Assembly (NCBI GenBank): GCA_025463785.1
Contig: JAODBD010000009.1
Coordinates: forward strand, 124,001-188,000
Direction of reading: 5' to 3'
From: Glaciihabitans sp.
GTDB lineage: Bacteria; Actinomycetota; Actinomycetes; Actinomycetales; Microbacteriaceae
Length of the DNA: 64,000 nt
This document shows positions 27,665-36,697 of the stretch, in pieces. Made by a program: the position numbers and the translations under genes. Below the pieces are notes generated by a model. It saw only the letters and a list, made by a program, of their open reading frames with translations, ran no database searches and had not been told where the DNA came from. The stretch's first letter is position 1. Every line of letters begins with the position of its first letter.

Positions 27665-29086
27665 CTATCCGCGTTTCTCGATCAGCTGAATGAACATCGC
27701 GTCGGTCCCGTGACGGTGCGGCCAAAGCTGAACATGCTGGGACTTTGGCAGGTCGAGCGGGGTGAGGGTTACGGCCCCGAGAACTGCCTGCGTGTCGAGG
27801 AGCTGAATCTCGGGATCGCGTAGCACCGACTGCACCGCAACTCGTGTCTCTCCCAGGTGCGGCGAGCAGGTGACATAGGCCAGGATGCCGCCCGGCTTCA
27901 GCGCCGCCACGGCAGATCGCAGGAGACGAAGCTGCAGCTCGGCGAGGTCGGCGACATCCCGAGGCTGTTTGCGCCAACGAGCCTCCGGACGACGACGCAG
28001 CGCGCCGAGCCCCGTGCACGGAGCGTCGAGCAGGATGCGGTCGAACTCGCCCGGATGCAACTCGCCGATTCGCGTGCCATCGAGTTCCCACACGTCGGGC
28101 GCAGGCTCGAACACGGCAAGCGCGTTGCGGACGAGCTGGGCGCGGGCGGGGACGAGTTCGTTTGCGGTCAGAATCGCTCCGCCGATGCGAGCTTCCGCTG
28201 CCAGCAGGGCGGCCTTGCCCCCTGGGCCCGCGCAGAGGTCGAGCCACCGTTCGCCCGGAGAAATCGGACGCGCCCGGCTGAGCGCCAGCGCCGCCAGCTG
28301 CGATCCCTCATCCTGCACTCGTGCCCTGCCGGTTCTGACGGCCGTCAGGCGCATGGGGTCACCGCCATCCAGCGTCGCACCCACGGGCGAATATACCGCT
28401 GGTGATGAGTCGAGGCCGGCGCCCTGCCCCGGCAGAGCCGTGAGACTGACGCGGGGCGGCAGATTGTCTGCTGCCAGGACGTCGGCGAGTTCCGCCTCGC
28501 GCTCCTCAGTGGCCAGCGCCTGCCTGAAAGCGCGAATGATCCACTCGGGGTGTGAGTATTCGATCGACAGCCGCGCATCGTCGGTCTTCGTCGTCGCCAG
28601 CGCTTGCTCGCGCCATTCTTCTGCTGGCGTGCGCGTGATCGTTCGGAGCACGCCGTTGACAAATCCTGTCGCGGAGTTCGACCCAACGGATTTCGCGAGC
28701 GTGACCGCCTCATCGACTGCGGCATGCTGGGCAACCCGCATCGACAGCAGCTGGTGGGTCGCCAGTCGGAGGACATCGAGGATTGCGGGATCGATTTCCG
28801 CCACTGGGCGCCGCGCTGCAAGCTCGATCACCCGGTCGTAGTAGCCGCTGAGGCGCAGGGTGCCGTAGGTGAGCTCGGTCGCAAGGGCTGCATCCGCCTC
28901 TGATAGCTTCGCGCGCTCGAGCCGCACTGGCAAAAGCAGGTTCGCGTACGCGTCCGACTCTCGCACGGCCATGATCACGTCAAGCGCGATTCGGCGTGCG
29001 GGCTGAACGGTGGCCGTCTTCGCCCTCGCCGTGTTTGCGTCCGTATCCCGTGACCGGCCTTCCGAGTTGCCTACGCCGCGGTTCAT
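27665..29086 (-). CDS. rsmB: 16S rRNA (cytosine-5) methyltransferase RsmB
   Basis: 473 residues: an N-terminal NusB-like RNA-binding domain (ARRIALDVIMAVRESDAYAN) and a C-terminal SAM-dependent methylase with WLDLCAGPGGKAALLAA, the motif IV cysteine in DAPCTGLGALRRRPE and the nucleophilic cysteine in YVTCSPHLGETR. It methylates C967 (E. coli numbering) of 16S rRNA. The ATG at 29084-29086 overlaps the fmt stop as ATGA. Confidence 0.95.
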   Translation of the reverse strand: MNRGVGNSEGRSRDTDANTARAKTATVQPARRIALDVIMAVRESDAYANLLLPVRLERAKLSEADAALATELTYGTLRLSGYYDRVIELAARRPVAEIDPAILDVLRLATHQLLSMRVAQHAAVDEAVTLAKSVGSNSATGFVNGVLRTITRTPAEEWREQALATTKTDDARLSIEYSHPEWIIRAFRQALATEEREAELADVLAADNLPPRVSLTALPGQGAGLDSSPAVYSPVGATLDGGDPMRLTAVRTGRARVQDEGSQLAALALSRARPISPGERWLDLCAGPGGKAALLAAEARIGGAILTANELVPARAQLVRNALAVFEPAPDVWELDGTRIGELHPGEFDRILLDAPCTGLGALRRRPEARWRKQPRDVADLAELQLRLLRSAVAALKPGGILAYVTCSPHLGETRVAVQSVLRDPEIQLLDTQAVLGAVTLTPLDLPKSQHVQLWPHRHGTDAMFIQLIEKRG

Positions 29087-30012
29087 GACGCGACTCCGCT
29101 CGAGTCTGCGCCGCGACCGCGCCACCAGTCTGAGGCAGCCATCGCCTTTCTGCCAGCGGGATGCACGGATATCAGCTCGACCGGGTCAGTCTCGGTGCCG
29201 ACAACCACCCGTCTGCCGGAGAGAGAAATGGTGCCCGGTGCGAGCGGAGGAAGGTCGTGAGCGATAGCGGCGGCGAGGACCTTCAGCCGAGCACCGTCGA
29301 CTGACGTGAACGCACCCGGCTCAGGGGTGACGCCGCGGATCTGGTTGGTGATGGATGCGGCATCCCGAGTCCAGTTGATTCTGCCGTCGTCCTGGCTCAA
29401 TTTCGGCGCCAGGGTTATGTCGCCAACCTGGGGTTCTGCTCGGGCGGTGCCGTCGGCGAGGCCGTCCACGACCCGGAGTAGGAGTTCGGCTCCCCCGTCA
29501 GCGAGCGATTCGAGCAGATGGCCCGCCGTCTCAAGCGGGCCGACCCCCTGGGTGACTTGGCCAAAGACGTCACCCGCGTCGAGTTCCGGCACCAGTTGAA
29601 AGACGCTGGCACCGGTCAGGTCATCGCCGGCGATGATCGCCCGCTGCACGGGAGCCGCCCCGCGCCAGCGAGGCAGAAGCGAGAAGTGCAGGTTGATCCA
29701 ACCGAGCCGCGGCACTGACAGCAGCGGTTCGCGCACCAGTCCCCCGTAGGCGACGATTACCCCGAGATCGGGCGCAAGACTTGTGACGGCATCAGTTGCG
29801 GTTCCATTCAGGCGGTTCGCCTTGATTGTCGGGATGGCCAACTCGTCGGCTACCGCGGCAGCGGCCGTCGGCGTCAGGATTCCGCGCCGGCCCTGCGCCG
29901 AATCTTCACGCGTGATCACGGAAAGGATGCTGTGGTCGCTGGCCGCGAGTCGGCGGAGGCTCGGAACGGCCGCAGCGGGGCTTCCTGCGAAGACGAGGGA
30001 GAGAGATGGCAT
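29083..30012 (-). CDS. fmt: Methionyl-tRNA formyltransferase
   Basis: 309 residues: N-terminal formyltransferase domain with VFAGSPAAAVPSL, the catalytic Asn-His in INLHFSLLPRWRGAAPVQ and Asp in LDAGDVFGQ, plus the C-terminal tRNA-binding domain (IRGVTPEPGAF). It formylates Met-tRNA for initiation. The ATG at 30010-30012 matches the conserved family start; a longer version has no ribosome site. It couples to rsmB through an ATGA overlap and lies 96 bp after priA. Confidence 0.96.
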   Translation of the reverse strand: MPSLSLVFAGSPAAAVPSLRRLAASDHSILSVITREDSAQGRRGILTPTAAAAVADELAIPTIKANRLNGTATDAVTSLAPDLGVIVAYGGLVREPLLSVPRLGWINLHFSLLPRWRGAAPVQRAIIAGDDLTGASVFQLVPELDAGDVFGQVTQGVGPLETAGHLLESLADGGAELLLRVVDGLADGTARAEPQVGDITLAPKLSQDDGRINWTRDAASITNQIRGVTPEPGAFTSVDGARLKVLAAAIAHDLPPLAPGTISLSGRRVVVGTETDPVELISVHPAGRKAMAASDWWRGRGADSSGVAS

Positions 30013-30108
30013 CGTCCCATTCTCTCGTGCGTCGACCTGGCCGGTCGGCACTACGCCCTCCTCAAGAGGCATGGCGCCCTCCTCCCGAGACAGCGCGAGG
30101 GGAACGAA

Positions 30109-32145
30109 TCACTCCAGGAACGGCTCGACGTCGTCAAACCGCACGCGCAGATTGGGAGCAATGGGGACCCGCGCTCCCCTCTGCGCAATCGCCCGGCGTC
30201 GGCCGGTCGCCGCACGAATCACCTCGGCACGGAGGCTCGAGGCAACACGAGTGCCAGCGGCGTAGTCGAATCGAATGATTGTGCGAACCGACCCTGCCCC
30301 GGTATCCACCGGCCCCAGGATGTCGTCGGCGGGCACATCAACCGTGGCAACCGCCTTGGCGACGGCTTCCAGCGCACCCGTCACTGTCGCGACCCGCACA
30401 GCTGGCGGAAATCGCAGCCTGCGCCGATCCGCCAGTTCGGCTCGGGCAAAATCGGCCTGACGCCAGGTGGTCAGAGCTGAGGCGAGCGCGCCACCCACTC
30501 CGACCAGGTAGGTTGTGGCACCGCGCGCCGCCAGTGCCGTCGCGTTCGACCACCAGCGCAGGCAGTCCTCGGCGACCCGGAGGCTCTCGCGGGTAACCAT
30601 CCGTTCGCCGTCGAGAAGCAGGATAGCCCGGTAGCCTCCCGCTGCGATCGGTTCAGCGCCACGGGTGGCGATCACAAGGGCCGGTTCGGCGCCCACGCCC
30701 AGGATCGGGTGATCCCCGTCGGCGATGATGATGCGAACCCCAGGGAATGCCCGGCCCAGGTCTTCGGCCGTCCGCGTCGCCCCGCTGCCGACCTGGCGAA
30801 GTTTTGCGCCACCACAGTTGTCGCAGTGCCAGTCGACCGCGAGAGCTCCACACCACACGCAGGCTGGCACCGACCGAGCGGTCTTCTGCGCGAGCGGACC
30901 CTCGCAGCGAAGGCAGCGCGCTGATTGACCGCAATCGACGCAGGCGAGCCGCGGTGCATACCCGGGACGCGCCACTTGCACGAGAACCGGACCGAATTCG
31001 AGGGCCTCCCGCGCCGCTCGCCAAGCGGTCGAGGGGATGCGCGCCTGAGCCGCCAGGCGATCGTTGGACGCCTGCTGCGCCGTTGGCACGACTTTCGGCA
31101 GTACCGCGGGCTTGGGCGAGACCGAGGCCAGCCAGCCGAGTTCAACCAGCCTCTCGACCTCGGTGCTTCTGGCGTGACCGAAGTAGAGCAGTGCACAACT
31201 CTGCTGTTCCTGTCTCAGGAGGGCGGCATCCCGAGTGTGAACGTAGGGTGCCAATGGCTCACTATGCAACGGGTCGCCGTCATCCCACACGGCAATCAAT
31301 CCGAGGGTCGTGGCTGGCGCGTACACGACGGACCGATTGCCGACGATCGCGAGAGCGTCATCGCCAATGCAGCGAAGGAATGCGCGGTACCGATCGGGAT
31401 TCGACTGGCGGGCATCCAGCCGCACAATCCGCTCGGGTGGCAATACCGAGGCGAGTGCTGCCTCGAGTTGCTCCTGGTCGCGATAGTCGGGAAGAGCCAG
31501 AATCGCGGATGCTCCTGCCGCGATGCTCACGGCCGCTGCGGCGGACATGGCGACAGCCCACTCGCCGACCCATACCCCGGAGGGCAGCTGAGTTACCAGC
31601 GGCACGGCGTCGACGGCTGCTCGACCACGGTCGCGGATGACGGCCTCGATGGCGCCCTCCGCATAGCCCGCGACCGAGGGGGCAACCACGGGAGGCAGTG
31701 GGGAGGCAGCCTCGCGAACCAACCATGCCTTTTCCACCCGCGCCTGTCTGCCCGGAACGGCAACCCGCACGATGTCGATGGCTGAGCCAGCTGCGCGATC
31801 GGCGGTTCGGCGCGCCAGCACGGCAACTTCAGCGGAGAGAACTGGCACGGTCGACACAATGCCTTCAACGTCGCTCAGGACGCCGACATAGTCGCCGTGA
31901 TCGACAATCTCGATGACATATCCGTCCGCGACCCGGCCAGCCGACCGCAGCGGAACTCGTACTCGAATGCCGGGCACGATGCCAGCGCGGAGGTTATCGG
32001 GAATGCGATAGTCGAAGAGTCGATCGAGCTGCGGCAGCGGCGAGTCCACCAGCACGCGAGCGATCCTCGGTGCAGGCACGGAAAGACCTGCGGGGTCGGG
32101 GGCAACCGCGAGTCCGGCCACGGCATCGCTGACCGCCGCCGTCAC
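30109..32145 (-). CDS. priA: PriA-like primosomal protein N', helicase motifs lost
   Basis: 678 residues. The N-terminal 3'-DNA-binding domain (LPQLDRLFDYRIPDNL, GIRVRVPL) and the zinc cysteines (CVDCGQSARCLRC and CVWCGALAVDWHCDNCGG) are intact. The helicase core is degenerate: no GxxxxGKT Walker A is present, the DEEH box reads WDDGD and the GSATP motif reads GHARS. So it should bind forks and help reload the replisome without unwinding DNA, as described for actinobacterial PriA homologues. Start is a GTG 2 bp after metK. Confidence 0.92.
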   Translation of the reverse strand: MTAAVSDAVAGLAVAPDPAGLSVPAPRIARVLVDSPLPQLDRLFDYRIPDNLRAGIVPGIRVRVPLRSAGRVADGYVIEIVDHGDYVGVLSDVEGIVSTVPVLSAEVAVLARRTADRAAGSAIDIVRVAVPGRQARVEKAWLVREAASPLPPVVAPSVAGYAEGAIEAVIRDRGRAAVDAVPLVTQLPSGVWVGEWAVAMSAAAAVSIAAGASAILALPDYRDQEQLEAALASVLPPERIVRLDARQSNPDRYRAFLRCIGDDALAIVGNRSVVYAPATTLGLIAVWDDGDPLHSEPLAPYVHTRDAALLRQEQQSCALLYFGHARSTEVERLVELGWLASVSPKPAVLPKVVPTAQQASNDRLAAQARIPSTAWRAAREALEFGPVLVQVARPGYAPRLACVDCGQSARCLRCEGPLAQKTARSVPACVWCGALAVDWHCDNCGGAKLRQVGSGATRTAEDLGRAFPGVRIIIADGDHPILGVGAEPALVIATRGAEPIAAGGYRAILLLDGERMVTRESLRVAEDCLRWWSNATALAARGATTYLVGVGGALASALTTWRQADFARAELADRRRLRFPPAVRVATVTGALEAVAKAVATVDVPADDILGPVDTGAGSVRTIIRFDYAAGTRVASSLRAEVIRAATGRRRAIAQRGARVPIAPNLRVRFDDVEPFLE

Positions 32146-32147
32146 CG

Positions 32148-33344
32148 CTACAGCCCGACTGCGCTGCGCAGAGCGTCGACGCGGTCGAGCCGTTCCCAGC
32201 CGAAGTCGGGAAGCTCGCGACCGAAGTGTCCGTAGGTCGCCGTTTGCGCGTAGATAGGTCGCAGGAGATCGAGTTCGCGGATGATGCTCGCCGGGCGGAG
32301 GTCGAACACCTCCCGGATTGCACCGATGATGGCCTCGTCGCCCACGTGCCCCGTACCGAAACTCTCGACGTAGAGACCTACCGGCGCCGCCTTGCCGATC
32401 GCGTAGGCAACCTGCACCTCCAAGCGGTCGGCCAGACCAGCCGCGACCGCATTCTTGGCCACCCAGCGCAGCGCGTAGGCCGCTGAGCGGTCGACCTTGG
32501 ACGGGTCCTTGCCGCTGAACGCTCCCCCGCCGTGGCGCGCGGCGCCCCCATAGGTGTCAACGATGATTTTGCGGCCGGTGAGCCCGGCGTCGCCCTGCGG
32601 GCCGCCGATGTGGAACACGCCCGTCGGGTTGATGTATGGGCTGTACTTCGCCGAATCCAGTTCGACGCTGGCGAGAACCGGGTCGATCACCAGGCGCTGC
32701 ATTTCTTCGCGCAGTTCGCCGATGGAGATCGAAGGCGAGTGCTGGGTAGACAGAACAACGGTGTCAACGGTGCGCGGAACAGCGCCCTCATATCCGATCG
32801 TGACCTGGGTTTTGCCGTCTGGCCGCAGGTAATCGACCAGCCCGTCTTTGCGTACCGCGGCGAGTCGCTCGGCCATCCGATGAGCAAGCCAGATCGGAAT
32901 CGGCATGAACTCAGGGGTCTCGGTCGTCGCGTACCCGAACATGATGCCCTGGTCGCCCGCCCCCTGAGCGTCGTTGACGTCTGTGCTCTGCCCTTCGCGG
33001 GTCTCCTGCGCACTATCGACGCCCTGCGCGATATCGGGCGACTGACCGCCGATTGATACCTCGACACCGCAGGATCGACCGTCGAACCACACGTCAGACG
33101 ATGTGTAACCGATGTCGGTGATGCGCTTGCGAACGATGCCGGGGATGTCGACATATCCCGTCGTGGTGACCTCACCTGCCACGTGCACGAGGCCCGTGGT
33201 GACCAGCGTCTCGACCGCGACGCGAGCGTGCGGGTCTTCGGTGAGCAAGGCATCCAGAATGCTGTCGCTGATCTGGTCACAGATCTTGTCTGGATGGCCC
33301 TCTGTTACAGACTCGGAGGTGAAAAGGCGCAGATTTGTGCTCAA
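32148..33344 (-). CDS. metK: S-adenosylmethionine synthetase
   Basis: 398 residues with all three MetK domains: [18 protein letters not shown] (ATP and methionine site), [12 protein letters not shown], and [20 protein letters not shown] (phosphate loop). It makes S-adenosylmethionine from methionine and ATP. The start is a TTG at 33342-33344 with GGAG 7 nt upstream; the product then begins [11 protein letters not shown] as in relatives. The longer frame upstream carries HVHHHP-type sequence unlike the family. Confidence 0.95.
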   Translation of the reverse strand: MSTNLRLFTSESVTEGHPDKICDQISDSILDALLTEDPHARVAVETLVTTGLVHVAGEVTTTGYVDIPGIVRKRITDIGYTSSDVWFDGRSCGVEVSIGGQSPDIAQGVDSAQETREGQSTDVNDAQGAGDQGIMFGYATTETPEFMPIPIWLAHRMAERLAAVRKDGLVDYLRPDGKTQVTIGYEGAVPRTVDTVVLSTQHSPSISIGELREEMQRLVIDPVLASVELDSAKYSPYINPTGVFHIGGPQGDAGLTGRKIIVDTYGGAARHGGGAFSGKDPSKVDRSAAYALRWVAKNAVAAGLADRLEVQVAYAIGKAAPVGLYVESFGTGHVGDEAIIGAIREVFDLRPASIIRELDLLRPIYAQTATYGHFGRELPDFGWERLDRVDALRSAVGL

Positions 33345-33375
33345 TCGAGGGCTCCAAGGATGGTGGTGGACGTGG

Positions 33376-34557
33376 CTACAACAGCACATCCAGAATACGA
33401 TTGGCCACCGTCGTCTTGCTCCCGGTGGCCTCGCCAACTATATCGCCGGACGCCCGGATGATCGTGACAGCGTTACCGTCCGTGGCGAAGCCGGTCGTCC
33501 AGCCAACGCTGTTGAGGACAAGATAATCGCAGCCTTTGCGGGCGATCTTCGCTCGACCGAGTACAAGCAGTGCGGCCGGATCTGTTTCGGTTTCTGCGGC
33601 AAACCCGATGATGATCTGCCCGGCTCGCTTCGAAAGCGACAGATCGTGCAAGATATCGGGATTCTTCACGAGAGTGAGCTGCAGGATGTCGCCCTGCGTC
33701 TCCTTTTTGATCTTGGCCGGAGCAACCGACTCGGGTCGATAATCGGCAACCGCCGCTGCCATGATCACCACATCAGCGTCGGCAGCGGCCAACGCCACCG
33801 CTTCAGCCAGTTCGAGCGTTGTCCCGACGTGCAGAACGGCGACCTGTCCTGGCGCGTCGACCTCCAGGTTCGCGCCGATGAGCGTGACTTCCGCGCCCCG
33901 GGAGACCGCAGCCATAGCCACGGCGATGCCCTGCTTGCCGCTCGAACGATTGCCAATGAAGCGCACGGGATCGAGCGGTTCACGCGTGCCACCGGCAGTC
34001 ACGACGATCCGTTTGCCTGCGAGGTCGCCTGACCTGCCAGCCAATGCGAGTGCTGCAGCGACGATGTCGTCGGGCTCGGACATGCGTCCCGGCCCCGAGT
34101 CCTTGCCGGTGAGTTGACCGACGGCAGGGCCGATTATGTGAATCCCGCGGCCAGTTATTGTCTGAATATTTGCTACCGTGGCGGCGTTCTGCCACATCTC
34201 GGTGTGCATCGCCGGTGCGATGAGGATGGGCGCCGTACTGGCGAGAATGGTGTTGCCAAGAAGGTCAGCGGCGAACCCGCCGGCCAGTTGCGCGATGAAA
34301 TTCGCGGTCGCGGGCGCGACGACAATGAGGTCGGCCGCCTGGCCAATGGCAACGTGTCGTACTTCCGCAACACCGTCATACAGATCGGTGTGGACGGGAT
34401 TGCGGCTGATGGCTTCGAGCGTCGGCTTACCGACAAATCGAAGCGCGGCATCCGTTGCGACGACCTGGACCGAATGGCCGGCCAGAACAAACGCGCGAAC
34501 AACGCCGACAGCCTTATAGGCTGCGATACCGCCGGTGATGCCGACGACGATGTTCAC
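33376..34557 (-). CDS. coaBC: Bifunctional phosphopantothenoylcysteine decarboxylase/synthetase
   Basis: 393 residues. The N-terminal CoaC flavoprotein half has [16 protein letters not shown], the catalytic His in [17 protein letters not shown] and PAMHTEMW. The C-terminal CoaB half has [20 protein letters not shown] and [10 protein letters not shown]. It catalyses two steps of coenzyme A synthesis. The cysteine of the E. coli ACGD loop is not present at [11 protein letters not shown]. It lies between rpoZ and metK, the actinobacterial order. Confidence 0.95.
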   Translation of the reverse strand: MNIVVGITGGIAAYKAVGVVRAFVLAGHSVQVVATDAALRFVGKPTLEAISRNPVHTDLYDGVAEVRHVAIGQAADLIVVAPATANFIAQLAGGFAADLLGNTILASTAPILIAPAMHTEMWQNAATVANIQTITGRGIHIIGPAVGQLTGKDSGPGRMSEPDDIVAAALALAGRSGDLAGKRIVVTAGGTREPLDPVRFIGNRSSGKQGIAVAMAAVSRGAEVTLIGANLEVDAPGQVAVLHVGTTLELAEAVALAAADADVVIMAAAVADYRPESVAPAKIKKETQGDILQLTLVKNPDILHDLSLSKRAGQIIIGFAAETETDPAALLVLGRAKIARKGCDYLVLNSVGWTTGFATDGNAVTIIRASGDIVGEATGSKTTVANRILDVLL

Positions 34558-34603
34558 GTGGGTTCGCCTGTGGTCGTCGTCGATACCTGGCTCGGGGAGT
34601 TAG

Positions 34604-34864
34604 CTACTCTTCGATGAGCGAGGTGAGAACGAGGCGGTCGTCATTGATCTCACGCAGCGCCACCGAAAGCGGCTTATCGTCGATCGTCGAGTCAACGAGC
34701 GGACCGACGTTATCGAACAAGCTTCCTTCGTGCAGGTCTGCGTAGTAGTCGTTGATCTGGCGAGCACGCTTTGAGGCGAAGATCACGAGCGCGTACTTCG
34801 AGTCGACCTTCGACAGCAGCTCGTCGATGGGTGGGTCAATGATGCCGGTCTGCTTGTCAGCCAC
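34604..34864 (-). CDS. rpoZ: RNA polymerase omega subunit
   Basis: 86 residues: [33 protein letters not shown] and a C-terminal [11 protein letters not shown] segment, all typical of actinobacterial omega. It helps assemble and stabilise core RNA polymerase. The GTG at 34862-34864 is preferred because AGGAG (34874-34878) lies 9 nt upstream; an ATG 11 codons earlier has no ribosome site. Confidence 0.93.
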   Translation of the reverse strand: MADKQTGIIDPPIDELLSKVDSKYALVIFASKRARQINDYYADLHEGSLFDNVGPLVDSTIDDKPLSVALREINDDRLVLTSLIEE

Positions 34865-34952
34865 GGTGTTGTACTCCTGAATATCGGCCCCAGGCATCCG
34901 CAGGTGGTGCGAACGATGAGGGAAGGAAGTTGATGCGCCAGAAGGTCGGCCG

Positions 34953-35855
34953 CTACGACCGGTGCCCAGACACTGCCGTCAATTCTACGACTTCTCGCGC
35001 TGCTTCGGCGACGTCGGTATTTACGACGCGAAAATCGAACTCTTCCTGCGCAGCAAGCTCGACTCGCGCGGTCGCCAGCCTCCGTGCCTGATCCGCGGTG
35101 TCTTCGGTGCCGCGGCCGGTCAGGCGACGCACGAGTTCTTCCCAACTGGGTGGCAAAAGGAAGACCAAAATCGCGTTTGGCATCGCTTGGCGAACCGAAC
35201 GCGCGCCCTGAAGGTCGATCTCCAGGAGCACGCGCTTCCCCGCGGCGAGGGCCTCGTCAATGGGTGGCCGAGGAGTGCCATAACGAAATGAGTTGTGAAC
35301 AGTCGCCCATTCCAACAGCTCATGCTGCGCGATCATCCGGTCGAACTCGGCGTCTTTCACGAAGAAGTAGTGGACGCCGTCTACCTCACCCGGTCGCGGT
35401 GGCCGCGTTGTCGCCGAAACGCTCAGGTGCACCTCGGGGTAATTGTCGCGAATGTACGCGGAAACCGTGCCCTTGCCGACGGCGGTTGGCCCGGCGAGCA
35501 CCACCAGGCGCCCCGGTTCGCTGTCGCCCTCGCGGCCCAACAGATAGTTCCAGAGCCCCGATCGCTGGCGGATGCCAAGCCCCGCTGCCTTCTTGGACTC
35601 CGCAATCCCCAGCTCAGCCATGACCTTTGCCGCCCGCGCCGGCCCCAGCGTCGGCACACTGGTGAGCAATTCGCGGACGCGGAGGCCGGCTTCTGCGGAC
35701 GACGGGTCCCTCCAGGCGACATCCAGGACATCGCGCGCCGATCTCGCCCGCGTGGCAACGTCGTGCTTGACTGCCGCCCTCGCACGGCGCGCTGCAACGG
35801 CAGCATGAGACGCCGCTACGCGGTCAACCTCGGGAGGCTCCGGGCGTGGGCTCAT
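34953..35855 (-). CDS. gmk: mIHF-type DNA-binding domain fused to guanylate kinase
   Basis: 300 residues in two parts. Residues about 10-107 match mycobacterial integration host factor (mIHF): [37 protein letters not shown] with a helix-hairpin-helix-like core, and RSGLWNYL. Residues 115-300 are a guanylate kinase with P-loop GPTAVGKGT (122-130), the GMP site [20 protein letters not shown] and LEIDLQGA. In mycobacteria mihF and gmk are separate neighbours; here they are one frame with no internal stop. The kinase turns GMP into GDP; the other half would bind DNA. The ATG overlap at 35852-35855 couples it to pyrF. Confidence 0.93.
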   Translation of the reverse strand: MSPRPEPPEVDRVAASHAAVAARRARAAVKHDVATRARSARDVLDVAWRDPSSAEAGLRVRELLTSVPTLGPARAAKVMAELGIAESKKAAGLGIRQRSGLWNYLLGREGDSEPGRLVVLAGPTAVGKGTVSAYIRDNYPEVHLSVSATTRPPRPGEVDGVHYFFVKDAEFDRMIAQHELLEWATVHNSFRYGTPRPPIDEALAAGKRVLLEIDLQGARSVRQAMPNAILVFLLPPSWEELVRRLTGRGTEDTADQARRLATARVELAAQEEFDFRVVNTDVAEAAREVVELTAVSGHRS

Positions 35856-36697
35856 GCCGCGAAGACCTCCGCGATCTCGCGCGCCTGGGTGGCGATCGCG
35901 TCGGCGACACCGGAGACCCCGGCATCGAGAATTGCCCGCGACGAACTGACGACGAGATTCGGTGCTGCAGCCCCGTAAACGGACGATATGGCGTCATAGC
36001 CAGCGCCCTGATGGCCGAAGCCGGGCGCGAGAATCGGCGTCGCCGTCAGATCCGAATCGGAAATGCCATAGTCGGCAAGTCGCACAGTCGCCCCGATAAC
36101 CACCCCGAGCGAACCAAGCGCGCCGTGATTGCTCCTGTTCACCTCATCCACGATACTCGCGGCAACCGATCGACCCGCGAACTCACCGCGATTCTGAACA
36201 GCCGACTGCGGCGCAATCGACTGTGGATTAGAGGTCGCGGCGAGGACGAACAGCCCTTTGCCTGCCTCGCGGGCCAGGCGGATGGGCTCATCGAGGGAGC
36301 CGACCCCCTGAAAAGCGCTGATCGTCATGGCATCCGCTTCGAGCGAGCTTCCCGGTCGCAGCCACGCCTCACCGTAGGCAGCGGCGGTCGAACCGATGTC
36401 GCCGCGCTTTGCGTCCGCGATGACGAGCAGGCCCGCCTCCCGAGCTGCCGCGAGCACAGTCTCAAGTGCCGCAAAACCGGCAGAGCCGTGCCGTTCAAAG
36501 AACGCAACCTGGGGCTTCAGGATGCCGACCCGGCCGGCCGCGGCATCCACCACCCGAAGTCCGAACTCGCGCACCCCGTCCGCCGAGTCGGCGAGACCCC
36601 AGTCACTGAGCAGATACGGATGCGGATCGACGCCGACGCACAGGTGGCCGCTGGTCGCAAACGTCGCGAGGAGCCTCTCACCGAAACTTTGCGTCAT
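35852..36697 (-). CDS. pyrF: Orotidine 5'-phosphate decarboxylase, type 2
   Basis: 281 residues. The catalytic motif [17 protein letters not shown] is the type 2 form common in actinobacteria, with [13 protein letters not shown] near the start and [10 protein letters not shown] in the phosphate loop. It makes UMP from OMP, the last step of the pathway encoded in this operon. It overlaps carB and gmk by 4 nt on its two ends. The dihydroorotate dehydrogenase (pyrD) and pyrE genes are not in the window. Confidence 0.96.
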   Translation of the reverse strand: MTQSFGERLLATFATSGHLCVGVDPHPYLLSDWGLADSADGVREFGLRVVDAAAGRVGILKPQVAFFERHGSAGFAALETVLAAAREAGLLVIADAKRGDIGSTAAAYGEAWLRPGSSLEADAMTISAFQGVGSLDEPIRLAREAGKGLFVLAATSNPQSIAPQSAVQNRGEFAGRSVAASIVDEVNRSNHGALGSLGVVIGATVRLADYGISDSDLTATPILAPGFGHQGAGYDAISSVYGAAAPNLVVSSSRAILDAGVSGVADAIATQAREIAEVFAA

